Positions 47,683 through 57,399 of a stretch of DNA of 64,000 nt are shown here, piece by piece. How positions within the stretch are numbered: position 1 is the first letter of the stretch; each line of letters begins with the position of its first letter. The DNA lies in contig CP085835.1 of assembly GCA_020809705.1 (NCBI GenBank), positions 620,001 to 684,000 on the forward strand, given 5' to 3'. The notes beneath the pieces are model-generated. The model had not been told where the DNA came from and searched no databases. It saw only the letters and a list, made by a program, of their open reading frames with translations. Source of the DNA: Calonectria ilicicola (lineage: Eukaryota; Ascomycota; Sordariomycetes; Hypocreales; Nectriaceae). A program made the position numbers and the translations under genes.

Positions 47683-49620
47683 TTAAACAATGATGATTTC
47701 GACCAATTTAGCCTTTTCCCACCAGAACTTCTCCTTTGTGGAGACCACACCGACCCTCTTAAATTCCAACGCATTGTCCCCAGTCGCCACAAGTCCCAAA
47801 GCACGTATCCAGTTATGTTCATCTTCCTTGACACAGGCAAGACAAAATAAGAAACTGGAGGCCTCATGTGGAACATCGAATTTAATGCTCCCGACACTTG
47901 AGCCCGGTCTATCCGGAGTAAAAATGGATCGTTGGTCGGCCTGCAAGTTATCTTCTTCTATCCATTTTGCGACAGCGGGCGCCATGAGGCCTCTGATTCG
48001 TAGTGAACCACCCTTTACTCTACCAAATAGATCGTGAAGCGACGGAGTGGTTGTGATCTCTACAATTCTTGCAGTGAATAAAGGATCCACAGCTTCTGCT
48101 CTGATTTGCTGCAAGTTCCATGTCCATTCCACTCGACCTTGCACGGACGCCCAGGACCACGTTGGGGCGAGGTACTGTTCATGGCGTGTGCTTTTGGTCT
48201 TTGCTTTTTTCCATTCTCCAGCAACTTCCCAGAGGAGTCCGATGGCACCGTGGGATTCAAAAATCCCGGCATGATACTGATCTCCCGTCTCTTTGGCGAA
48301 ATACCGTGCAATTCCTGAGATAGCCGGGAGCAGGTCTTCTTGCTTCGTGAGAGATCGTCGCGTGTATCTTGACACCACTTTGAACCACGCATTGGCGTTT
48401 TTCCTGATCTCCGCACTGGAAAAATAGCCATCTACTGACCCGAGAGTACCTTTGACGAGTCGGCCTTCATCGACCAAACGCTCCCCACTAGTGACTATGG
48501 AATCGCCCCAAGGGTATAGGAGACTAGCTTTTAGCGACTTGCATTCCCATCGAATGGTGTCAATGGAATAGTGCGCCACCTTTGGCGACAGCTCGCTCTC
48601 TTGTAGCGTCCAGCCACGTTTGATTAGAGGATCCTCCAACAGAACATTCACCATTTGTCGTTCTGGTTGGTTATAAATGCGTATTTTGTGAGTGTTGGCT
48701 TCGATATTCTCACTAAATTCGTCGCATGCGATATCCACAGGTCCAAGAGGAGTATCATGAGACTCTCCAAGCGTACAGCCCCCGGATCCATCGGCCGATC
48801 CTGATGCAGCGATGGTGATGCACGCATTTGAGTACACGGAGGCCATCATAGAAGCCTCCACTTCCCAGTCTTCATATGAGTCTTGGATAATACAGAGAGA
48901 GTCTATCCATACATAACGGATATTAATACTTCTTGCAATCTGAATAATGTCGACAAATGTCTTTGTTAAGTCACACAATTTAATAGACTGCATGTGTGCT
49001 TCGAGGTTTGATTCGACAGTCTTTGCTGACTGTGGCATAGTCAATCCCCAGCAATGACTTGCAGCGATGTATCTCTTGTCAGTAATGGATACTTCATCAG
49101 TTGCAACCAAACGGACGATGTCGGGGTTCTCCGACTCGACATCAACTACCCGGGTTGGAATGTAGGCACTGTCTTGGTTTCCAACACAACCAGGATGGTT
49201 GTCCGAGCAGTTTTTTATCCACCATTTAAGGGTAGAGGCCTGATGTTCGGGACTTGATCCCACTCCAATGGTCAGTGTGGCCTCAGATAAAGCCTTATCA
49301 TCCCAGTCTGGAGGCACTGGCAGGCCCCGAAAATTCCCGCAGTCCGCGTGGTCCACACAAACCCATTGCTGGCCAAACTTTGTGCTCCTCAATTGCACTT
49401 CTTTAGAACGGTCGATCGGCTTGCCCCAGATATTGACGAACTCGCCGTCTTTGGCGCGCTTTTGAATTGCGTCGAGAAAAATGACGCAAAGCTGACACCC
49501 CGCTTTGGCTGACTTGTCAAGATCATCAAAACTTGGGTGCAGCACAAGTGAACACTGCGTGTTGCTGGCCGAGCTAAAGAGGTCAGCTGGAATAGTTTTA
49601 CAGGAATCGCAAATGCCCAT
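47683..49620 (-). CDS. HET-domain (heterokaryon incompatibility-type) protein, 645 aa
   Basis: Single exon from ATG 49620. An N-terminal Cys-containing segment (GICDSCKTIPADLF, CQLCVIFLDAI) precedes the HET domain at about residues 185-335: RYIAASHCWGLTMP, KTFVDIIQIARSINIRYVWI, DSLCIIQDSYEDWEVEASMM and YSNACITIAASGSADGSGG, which are the conserved blocks of the family. The rest (RGWTLQESELSPKVAHYS, PTWSWASVQG) also fits normal HET proteins. The domain has a TIR-like fold and is linked to regulated cell death when non-self is met; most genomic copies have no known role. Intact, no truncation. It sits 330 bp from a transposon end. Confidence 0.92.
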   Translation of the reverse strand: MGICDSCKTIPADLFSSASNTQCSLVLHPSFDDLDKSAKAGCQLCVIFLDAIQKRAKDGEFVNIWGKPIDRSKEVQLRSTKFGQQWVCVDHADCGNFRGLPVPPDWDDKALSEATLTIGVGSSPEHQASTLKWWIKNCSDNHPGCVGNQDSAYIPTRVVDVESENPDIVRLVATDEVSITDKRYIAASHCWGLTMPQSAKTVESNLEAHMQSIKLCDLTKTFVDIIQIARSINIRYVWIDSLCIIQDSYEDWEVEASMMASVYSNACITIAASGSADGSGGCTLGESHDTPLGPVDIACDEFSENIEANTHKIRIYNQPERQMVNVLLEDPLIKRGWTLQESELSPKVAHYSIDTIRWECKSLKASLLYPWGDSIVTSGERLVDEGRLVKGTLGSVDGYFSSAEIRKNANAWFKVVSRYTRRSLTKQEDLLPAISGIARYFAKETGDQYHAGIFESHGAIGLLWEVAGEWKKAKTKSTRHEQYLAPTWSWASVQGRVEWTWNLQQIRAEAVDPLFTARIVEITTTPSLHDLFGRVKGGSLRIRGLMAPAVAKWIEEDNLQADQRSIFTPDRPGSSVGSIKFDVPHEASSFLFCLACVKEDEHNWIRALGLVATGDNALEFKRVGVVSTKEKFWWEKAKLVEIIIV

Positions 49621-49951
49621 TATGAAGATGATTTCGTGTAGACAAGGAGAGCCTGGTCGTTTGGTTGACGTGTTGGCTGATGAGTAGCAGTCGCACAGAA
49701 GTCTGAACAGCCACGTATGTATGTCGCCCCTTTTTGTAACCGCGTATTACTTGCGAGTTTTCGTACTGGTTTTTCTTTTTTTACATTGGGATACACAACA
49801 TTACAAAAAAACTCTGAAATTGAACAATAATTATAATTATTAAATAAAATAAATTAATATGCAATCGCAAATGGCTCGGCTCCTTGATCAATAAACACTG
49901 GAAGTAATCGAGCGATATTTTCACGGGATTTAAATTAATCAAATGCAAGTA
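49621..49951. other. HET promoter flank up to the transposon
   Basis: AT-rich 330 bp between the HET start codon and the transposon, ending with the TA (49950-49951) that forms the left target-site duplication. Confidence 0.55.
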
Positions 49952-49993
49952 ACGTATATGATAAGCATGCGTCGCAGACAAGTATGCGTCGCA
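49952..49993 (+). repeat. Left terminal inverted repeat, 42 bp
   Basis: Inverted match, base for base, of 51770-51811. Contains two direct copies of ATGCGTCGCA separated by GACAAGT, a likely transposase-binding array. Confidence 0.9.
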
Positions 49994-50057
49994 CTTTCCG
50001 CCACCCCCCATTTTTAATTTAAGATAAAAACATCGCAAGGCATTTGATCAATTGAAA

Positions 50058-51713
50058 CTAATCGCTATTCTCTTCTTCAGAGGTCTCAATAACTACCTGA
50101 CATGTCCTTACATTATGACCAGTCTTGCTGCAAGTCCCGCAGTGCCTTTCGCCCGGTCGCGCCGACTTCCCTTGACCACCACTTCTTGATGATTCTGCCT
50201 GTATTTGCGCATTTGCATCCATCTGATCAATTGCTTCTTGTGCACTAGCTACTGTTATTGTCCCTCCATCTTGTAGTCTGGTCCTTTTTGATCTGCGGCG
50301 TTTACTAAGTATCTCATTTGCTTGTCGAAGATCCCGCATCTCAGCTTTTATCAACACTATCTCATGCATAACTGCCTTTATTCCTTTAGAAAGCGATTGT
50401 AATGCCTCAATAATAGACTCTGGAGAGGTGCTTTGCAGTCTTCTAATTCGTCTTTCAAGATACTCAGACTGAGAGCTAGTCTCAGTAACATTCCTTGGAG
50501 TCTTTGGAGCCTAAGGGCTAGTAGGCTTAACCATTTGATCAAAGGGTATTGGAGTTTGTAGCCGCACATCAAGCTTTGATATGACATTTTCTGCATCTAG
50601 AGGATAAAGCCCAGCTCCTCTAAATCCTGTTTGAATATTCTTTTTTATAATAGCAGCATTATATATATTGTAAAAGGCCAGGAAGAAGTCAGACTTTGAA
50701 ATGTAGGTAATAGAGCATCTAATCAAATACTCTATTTCTTTCCCATATGCTATTTTCAGCGGCCCAAAGCATACAATATCAAGAGGCTAAAGCAGATGAG
50801 ATGAATTAGGTGGCATACAAAGTGTGATGATTTTATTGTCCTTACAATATTCCTCAAATTGGACTGAATGATGACTTTCGTGCCTGTTAAGGATAAGAAG
50901 ACGATAGCGACCAATTGATCGATTGCTTGTATGATGATTGAAGTGCTTTAGCCACTTAAGACCTGTTGCATTATCGGTCTAGCTATTTTGGGTAGTAGTA
51001 ATAGCCCAATTGGCTGGAAGGTTGCTTTCTTCATACCAATTAGCAAGATGATATTGGCCTGCAGCAATGAGAAATGGCGGGATTGCCCAGCCTCTTGTGT
51101 TAATAGCTTGAATAGCTGTTATCCATTCTCGATTTCCAGGCTAGATCAATTTCGGGTTTGAACGTCTTTCTGCACCTATTACAACCATTCCACTTACAAT
51201 AATGCCCATTATAAAGCCAGTCTCATCAAAGTTATAAATATTATCTGATTTAATACCATACTTCCCTATTACATTCACCACAAGCTTAAACCAATCGCCA
51301 ATAATCTTTAGATCTTTGCATTTGGCCCTTTTATAATTATATTTACAAAAGAATCGTGTTTTAAGCTCTATGTATCACTTCACAAAGTTTGAAGCCCAGC
51401 GCTAGCCAACTGGTAGTTTATTTCGATCAGAAAGCAATTGATCAGCCATTTCTTTCACACCAGAAAGCCATGGAGGGAATCCTCGTGAATCTAGATCTAG
51501 AATAAACTGAAGAATAATATCCTCTTCTAGATTGGATAGCTTGCGTGATGGAGGGACCCAATTGCTTCGAGATTGAATCCCCTTCTGCCGACGACGTAGC
51601 CTATGCTCATTGACTTTATAGATCTGTGCAACCTTTCGGGTGCTTAATTTTTGGGGACCTTGAATGGCTTGAAGGGCAAGAAGGGTATTAGCCTCTATAT
51701 TGGACTGTGACAT
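50058..51713 (-). pseudogene. Pogo-type transposase, decayed by point mutations
   Basis: From ATG 51713 the reading frame stays open in one frame for 552 codons with six internal stops and no indel. N-terminal HTH (TRKVAQIYKVNEHRLRRRQK) and CENP-B-like part, then the DDE core: first Asp in YNFDETGF, third in PLDIVCFGPLK. The second catalytic position reads LNRHESHHS where LDGH is usual, so Asp is replaced by Asn. The C-terminus has a zinc knuckle (CGTCSKTGHNVRTC). At least five stops fit CAG-to-TAG, CGA-to-TGA or TGG-to-TAG, i.e. C-to-T/G-to-A transitions, as expected from RIP or cytosine deamination. Not functional. Confidence 0.88.
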
Positions 51714-51769
51714 GTTTGATGGTTGAGAAGCATTTGATCAATTGAAAAGTGTTGTGTATGAGGGATTTT

Positions 51770-51811
51770 TGCGACGCATACTTGTCTGCGACGCATGCTT
51801 ATCATATACGT
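51770..51811 (-). repeat. Right terminal inverted repeat, 42 bp
   Basis: Reverse complement of the left repeat, followed by TA at 51812-51813. Confidence 0.9.
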
Positions 51812-51822
51812 TACACAAATAG

Positions 51823-52061
51823 CATAAATTATTGTGGAGACCCTTGTGTTTATGAAAATACGTTGATTTACAAATCTTGGCGATTTGTTCACCAAATATG
51901 TTAATTCCCGTTGGTTCGAAACACAGCACAAAAACGAACGTATTTGGAATGAGAGGCCTCTTTGGTGGTGCTATGATACTTTTCGGGTAATTAATGATCA
52001 TAGGGTCTCAAAGAAGAATATTTGCCCACATGGTTCTTTTCCATCCCGTAAGGGCCAGGGC
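51823..52061 (+). repeat. Dispersed repeat, copy A (less mutated)
   Basis: About 239 bp colinear with 57162-57399 in the same orientation. Landmarks shared: ATTGATTTACAA-like block, GGTAATTAATGAT and GGGCCAGGG. Copy A has more G/C. It begins immediately outside the transposon's right end. The nature of the parent repeat (solo LTR or other) is unknown. Confidence 0.75.
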
Positions 52062-52666
52062 ATCAAGTCCATGTAGTGAAGGGCGGACTACACAGCTAAC
52101 ATCATTGAAGCTAAGCATACCGAGGATGCTTGTGCTAGTACCAGAGTGTGCTTGACGCATGGACAATGCGGAAAAGGCAGACACGGAGGCGGCGGATCTT
52201 GGATGCCGCCTCATGTCGGGATCGGGACGACTCTATATTTGGGACCCACCCTGCTCGCCATAACGGAGGGAGCTAACTATTGTAAAAACGGACAACTTAC
52301 CTGTTGATCATTACAGGTGGCCCTCAATTACAAAAGCCATTTTCTCTAACCTAACTGATTGGTAGGAATTATGTCATAATCCCGCACATCCATTACACCG
52401 ACTAGAATTCTAAGTAATGGCATTAGTATGACTTGAATTCGATTTTTTATTGTGTTACTCTGCATGGTTCTTGATTTTGTCATAGACCCGCGCACAGCAT
52501 GATTTTACACTTCATCAGCTCTAATCATAAGCAATAGTATTACTCAGACATCCAGTACTATTTAAAACACTCTTGATCCTCAATTGCACACTATCCAATA
52601 AAACATTCTGTTTGCATACTCTTCAACGCAACTGACTAGACCAAACACTTTACGTATCAAGAAAAT
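52062..52666. other. Intergenic, promoter of the next gene
   Basis: No gene seen. AT-rich with CA-rich leader just before the ATG. Confidence 0.5.
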
Positions 52667-53916
52667 ATGTCGAGCAAAAAGATCATTACTGTTGTGGGCA
52701 TTACAGGAAAGCAGGTAATAAACTCCCAGAGGCCTGCTTGTTCAGGTGGGTGTGCGGTGCGCTAACAACCTGAGGAAAAGGGAGCCTCCGTGGCCGAAAC
52801 CTTCCTCAACGAACATGGATGGCACGTCCGAGGCATCACCCGCGACCCAAAAAAATCATCCAGTCAATCCTGGGCCGACCGAGGAGTGGAAATAGTCAGG
52901 GGCGACCTGAACGACGTCGATTCCCTCAGAGCTGCCTTTGCCGGGTCGACTGTGATCTTTGGCGTTACGGACTTCTGGGGCATCACCCGGGATCCTAACG
53001 TTCAACAGGAGGCCCATGCTCTCGGTCAGAAGGTTAATGAGCGTGCTTATGACCTCGAAGTACAGCAAGGACGCAATATTGTCGATGCCGCCAACGCGAC
53101 AGTAGATACCTTGGATCGATTCGTGCTCTCAACGCTATCACCTACTAAGAAGTGGAGCAAAGGCAAATACTCCCACAACTACCACTTTGATGCAAAGTGG
53201 GAGGCTGTTGAATATCTGAGAGCCACTTATCCGGGGTTGGCAAAAAAGACGTCGTACCTGCAGGTGGCGCTGTACCTTACCAATTGGAAGGAAAATGAGC
53301 TGGGCAGGCCGAATAAGGTGAGTTAGTATTGTTGCAGACTCTTCCGAAGTGGTGGCGTGCGCGTCAACTGGGCAAGTGACTGATTCTCACTGCAGCAACC
53401 TGATGGTACCTTTCTGCTCACGTTACCCTCTGATGGAGACGGCCCAGTTTCTATGGTCGACGCCCGGCATGACACTGGCAAGTTTCCCAGCCGGTTTCCA
53501 AGTCACACTAGCTAATGATTATTATTTAAGGAGTCTTTACCAAGGCTTTAGTTGACGTTGAGCCTGGGATTGTTCTTCTTGGCCATTCTAGTTTGCTAAG
53601 CTGGAAGGAGTTTGCCGCTCTGTGGGGACGAATCCACAATGTCGAGTGTCGCTTCGAGCGCCTCGACCGCAAGGTCCTCGAGAACGCCATTCCCGGAGGC
53701 ATCGGTGAGGAACTGGCAGATATGTTTGAATACATTGGAGAGTTCGGCTACGACGGACGAGACCCGACTGTCGTGTATCCCGAAAACGTAAGTTATATAT
53801 CGGCCTGTATCGCGTTTCTTTACTGATGCCCAAAATAGCTTGGTATTGATATCCCAGTGTATACAGCTGAGGAGTATATTAAGAATGAGGATTGGTCTGT
53901 TTGCTTCTCTTCCTAA
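52667..53916 (+). CDS. NmrA-like family protein, 333 aa, five exons
   Basis: NAD(P)-binding Rossmann protein close to NmrA/HSCARG-type redox sensors. Exons 52667-52714, 52781-53317, 53396-53477, 53531-53787 and 53839-53916 (1,002 nt). MSSKKIITVVGITGKQGASV gives the GxxGxxG-type motif; VEIVRGDLNDVDSLRAAFAG and VIFGVTDFW are the expected second and third blocks; the C-terminus RFERLDRKVLENAIPGG and EFGYDGRDPTV fits the fungal subgroup. Intron 3 (53478-53530) must be GC-AG: ACTG|GCAAGT ... GCTAATGA ... TTTAAG; the alternative GTTTCC donor gives a stop after eight residues. Other introns are GT-AG, 51-78 nt. It converges with an old-yellow-enzyme gene. Function unproven. Confidence 0.85.
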
Positions 53917-54618
53917 GTCTTCAAAGGTGAGATTCAACTTGGCCACACATTGTACGCGAACTAGAAGAATGAAGGGTAACAATATTGGCTGTCGTTGGTG
54001 CTGATAGAAGTAAAAGCGTTTTGCAAGGCCTGGTACCGGGTGGTAGATTTATTCTACTTATGTGACCAGCTTACAACACAATGGCTCAGGCATAGCTAGC
54101 TTAGGTAGATGTAGGAGGAGAGACAACAGAGATAATGAGGAGCTCGCAGCTGCCATTCCTATAAATTTTATTGCGCCATAACAAACCCCGAGGCCTACAC
54201 ACAAAGGCAATTCGTTTCTAACCTGAATGTGATTAGGATTTAGTTAATTAATTTAACTCTCGTTGCAAGGATATATGGTAGAGAGAGCCAAGACCTTAAT
54301 TACCATCACTGAAAGTTTGCTATTGTTGGCAATAAATGGGAAGAGCATACCACTTTATACGCTTGGTAATCGTTCTGCGACCTGAAACCTTGGAGAAAAC
54401 TACATCAACAGGTCAGTATTTGTGTACCGTGATATATATGGGGGGATTGGTGCTTCCTTTCAGCCATCTCCTCCAGGCAATAGCCAAGTAACAGCAGACA
54501 GTGCTCCTTAAAATGCATAAACTATATTCATTCGCAATATTGTGCCAATACACGGCTATAAGATAAATCAATTGCACAGTACAGACACTACGTCTAAGAC
54601 TACATAGATCGGCGTCAA
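53917..54618. other. Intergenic between convergent genes
   Basis: 702 bp of 3' flanks; no gene recognised. Confidence 0.55.
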
Positions 54619-56019
54619 TCATTTTAGACGGCCTAAGATTTTGATCTTCTTTCCATACCAGGCCTAGGCTTGTATGTTAGTGCTCAGATCTCAACAAGAA
54701 AACCCAAATACGTACGGTTTCATAACCTGCCCCAATGACATAGTTACCAATCTTCTTTAATAGCCATGGAGTTTGGACTGAAGCGACGACGGCCCGGGCA
54801 TCATCGTTTTGTTTGCTCAAATTTAATAACGTATTTATCGGAACAGAGGGATCCAGTACTGCAGGCCGAGCGATACCGACCACATCCAAAGCACCGCTTC
54901 TCAAGGCGTCTTCCATCACCTTACGGCTACGGAAACCACCCGTGACAAGCAGTGGTAGGTCGGGAAATCTGTCTCTGACTACTCGTGCAAAGTCTAAAAA
55001 GAACGCTTCTCTCTCTTTGGTGCTCTGTCTCTTAACCTCGCCGACCTTCTCTGGGTCAATTATCCCCTATAGAACTTGTTAGCTGTCTTGATGTGAATAT
55101 TGCCTGAAATGCTGGCTTACTATTGGCTCCTCGTAGCTGCCACCACTAATTTCCAAAAAGTCTATGCCAGCCATATAGATGAGTTGAAGTTGCTCAAGGC
55201 AGTCCTCTAGAGCGAGGGACGATTGGTGGTCGACTGAGTTGAACTTGATTCCAATAGTGAAGCTAGATGGGACGGCTTCTCTTATAGCTTTAATTATGTC
55301 TACAACAATCTTTGCCCGAGCTGCAGGTGTTCCGCCATATGCATCGGTCCTCTGGTTGGTCTTGCGAGTTAGAAATTGGGAGAGGAGGTACCCATGCGCG
55401 GCATGAAGCTCGATTCCGTCAAATCCTGCATCCGCCGCGAGCACTGCCGTTTGGACGAACCGGTCTTGTACATCGAGGATTTCCGCAACTGACATGGGAC
55501 GTGGTGTCCCGAAAAGCAGCCTGGATACCACAGCAGAGAATAAACCCTTGCCAAGACGTAGAGGAATCGCGCTGGGTGCCAGCGTCTTTTCAAAGATACC
55601 TCGCGTACCGGCTCCAGCTGGGGACTGTCTGCCCGGGTGGCTAATCTGGACAACGGTCTGACTTCCCCCGCTTTTACACACCGATGCCCACCTTTCCCAG
55701 GCGTCAAGAATACGAACCCTGTCTATAGAATCGTTGTTGGCGATGTCTCTGTCCTGACCGAGGTGGCGAAGATCAACCTGCACGTTTCCTAAAAACAGTT
55801 TCAGTGGTAAGTCACTTATATTAGGAACGCGTAGGTGGGGATACCGGTGATAATCATTCCCCAGCCTCCGTTGGCCCAAGCCTTATAGGCGGAATATACT
55901 TCCTCTGTCGGTAGAAAGTCCTTGTCTGCAATATTTTCCGCCATGGCAGCCTTAGCTAGCCGGTTGGGCAGCATCAGGCCAGACCTAAGCTTGATCGGTT
56001 CTGCGATTGGGGACGTCAT
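54619..56019 (-). CDS. Old yellow enzyme-like NADH:flavin oxidoreductase, 412 aa
   Basis: FMN-dependent ene-reductase family TIM barrel; reduces activated C=C bonds with NAD(P)H. Exons 55845-56019, 55121-55788, 54716-55066 and 54619-54663 join to 1,239 nt. Introns are 52-56 nt, GT-AG; the last exon encodes only AWYGKKIKILGRLK. Seen: PIKLRSGLMLPNRLAKAAMA at the N-terminus, ISHPGRQSPAG, the active-site block GFDGIELHAAHGYLLSQFL with the His/His pair, RTDAYGG, and LVTGGFRSRKVMEDAL and DVVGIARP near the FMN phosphate site. Length and residues are complete. The natural substrate is unknown; the neighbouring NmrA-like gene is a possible but unproven partner. Confidence 0.9.
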
Positions 56020-56518
56020 GGTGTGTCGGAATTAAACGTATTGCATGTGCTGCAAAAGGAATCGTGCTCTGTACTACTGCTTCCATCTATTTAAAATAAA
56101 CAGCGTCACTTGTGACGATCTAGCTTTGCAAAGCCAGTTGTAAAAGGTCGTTTATCATTTACTGACAAAGCAACACATGGTATTGCATCATTGCTCCGGC
56201 TGCAGGGGTAAGGAATGGCGTCGGCGCAACCTGGGTCCGAACGTTGAATTGGTGATTGTCGATCCACTGTTGTGGGGTCCCAAGTCAAGCTGCAGGCCTA
56301 GAAGAATGCTATCTAGTGAGAAACTACTAAGGTTTTAAAGCAGGAACTCGACACGATTATGGCTCTAAGAACAGAAAGAAATTTAGGTACGATCCATGTT
56401 AAAACTAGGCTTTTGTCTATGAGTTCATATGGGGGTTGTGATTGCTTTGATAGTCAAATCAAGATATTAAATGAAGCTTAGAAAAATAAATTCATCGAGA
56501 AAATACCCCAACCGCATC
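56020..56518. other. Intergenic, promoter of the oxidoreductase
   Basis: About 500 bp; nothing else recognised. Confidence 0.5.
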
Positions 56519-56711
56519 CTAACCGGTCAAAGCGCCTTTACCCAGGAACGGCCTGCTGTAGACAGCACCAGCCACACCCAATGCTCTCGTCGGGCCAGAT
56601 GGTAGGAAAAGTCAAACTGTACTTGGCACGACCAGCCTGGCCACCGATGGTCTCGAGCCCGGCCCGGACGCCCTCATCGGAGGCGAAGCCTTTAATAGTG
56701 GTTGAGTAATC
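56519..56711 (-). pseudogene. 3' gene fragment with a frameshift, family not recognised
   Basis: A GC-richer island in AT-rich surroundings. On the minus strand it reads TIKGFASDEGVRAGLETIGG then YSLTFPTIWPDESIG; in that frame it stops at 56538, but a one-base shift at the last Gly continues as VAGAVYSRPFLGKGALTG and a stop at 56519. Upstream the frame is closed by TGA just before Asp. It looks like the C-terminal end of a protein whose 5' part is gone. I do not recognise the family. Confidence 0.45.
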
Positions 56712-57161
56712 TTGAAGTCACCGCAGAAACTTTGCTCATTAGCTTGTTGCCTGATGTGAGTGGACTAGATATGAGGTTTAATCTCAAACGGGTCCGTGTC
56801 CGTTCGCCAGCCCCAGCCATTCCCACTTTCGGAGTTACTTATATAATACTCCCGTCTTGAATGGTTATTGAACAGCTCATGTGCTTAATAACAACCACAT
56901 TAGCTGACATGCTGCATATCCCGAACTGCTATGACCATTAATTCCTGGCCCTTGGGTCATAAAGGTTAGGAACTCATGAATTCTGAGACTTTTTCCAGGG
57001 TCTCTCTCAGTTGCATTGTAATATGGAAGTATTTATCGGTTTTTTACTCGGTATGTTCGGGCTGTTCAACGCGCCGACAATCATCCTGCAGCTGCGTAAT
57101 ATATAATACTGATTCGTTCATTCAGGCGAGACACCTACATGATATTTAATAAGGTATATAT
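56712..57161. other. Intergenic
   Basis: No gene recognised; leads into the AT-rich repeat copy. Confidence 0.5.
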
Positions 57162-57399
57162 CATAAAATATTGTAAAGACCCTTATATTTATAAAAATAT
57201 ATTGATTTACAAGATTTAACAATTCACTCACTAAATATATCTATTTCCATTAATTAAAAATATAATATATAAATAAATATATTTAGAATAAGTAGCTCCT
57301 TTAATAATGCTATAATACCTTTCAGGTAATTAATGATTGTAAGGTCTCAAGGAAGAATATGTGCCCACGTGATTATTTCTATCGCGTATGGGCCAGGGT
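57162..57399 (+). repeat. Dispersed repeat, copy B (AT-shifted)
   Basis: Same repeat as 51823-52061. Most differences are G in copy A to A here or C to T, turning it strongly AT-rich; the pattern resembles RIP. No coding potential. Confidence 0.75.

Larger units (their letters stand above)
49952..51811 (-). mobile_element. Pogo/Fot1-type Tc1-mariner DNA transposon, 1,860 bp, inactive
   Basis: Bounded by perfect 42-bp terminal inverted repeats beginning ACGTATATGATAAGCATGCG, with TA on both outer sides as target-site duplication. It contains one minus-strand transposase frame with N-terminal HTH/CENP-B-like region, DDE catalytic core and C-terminal zinc knuckle, the domain order of fungal pogo elements. 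Length matches Fot1-like elements. The transposase is broken, but the ends are intact, so it could still be mobilised by a functional relative elsewhere in the genome. Confidence 0.9.

Noticed and set aside
47690..48323. Plus-strand frames up to 115 codons
   Set aside because: Antisense shadows of the HET-domain gene.
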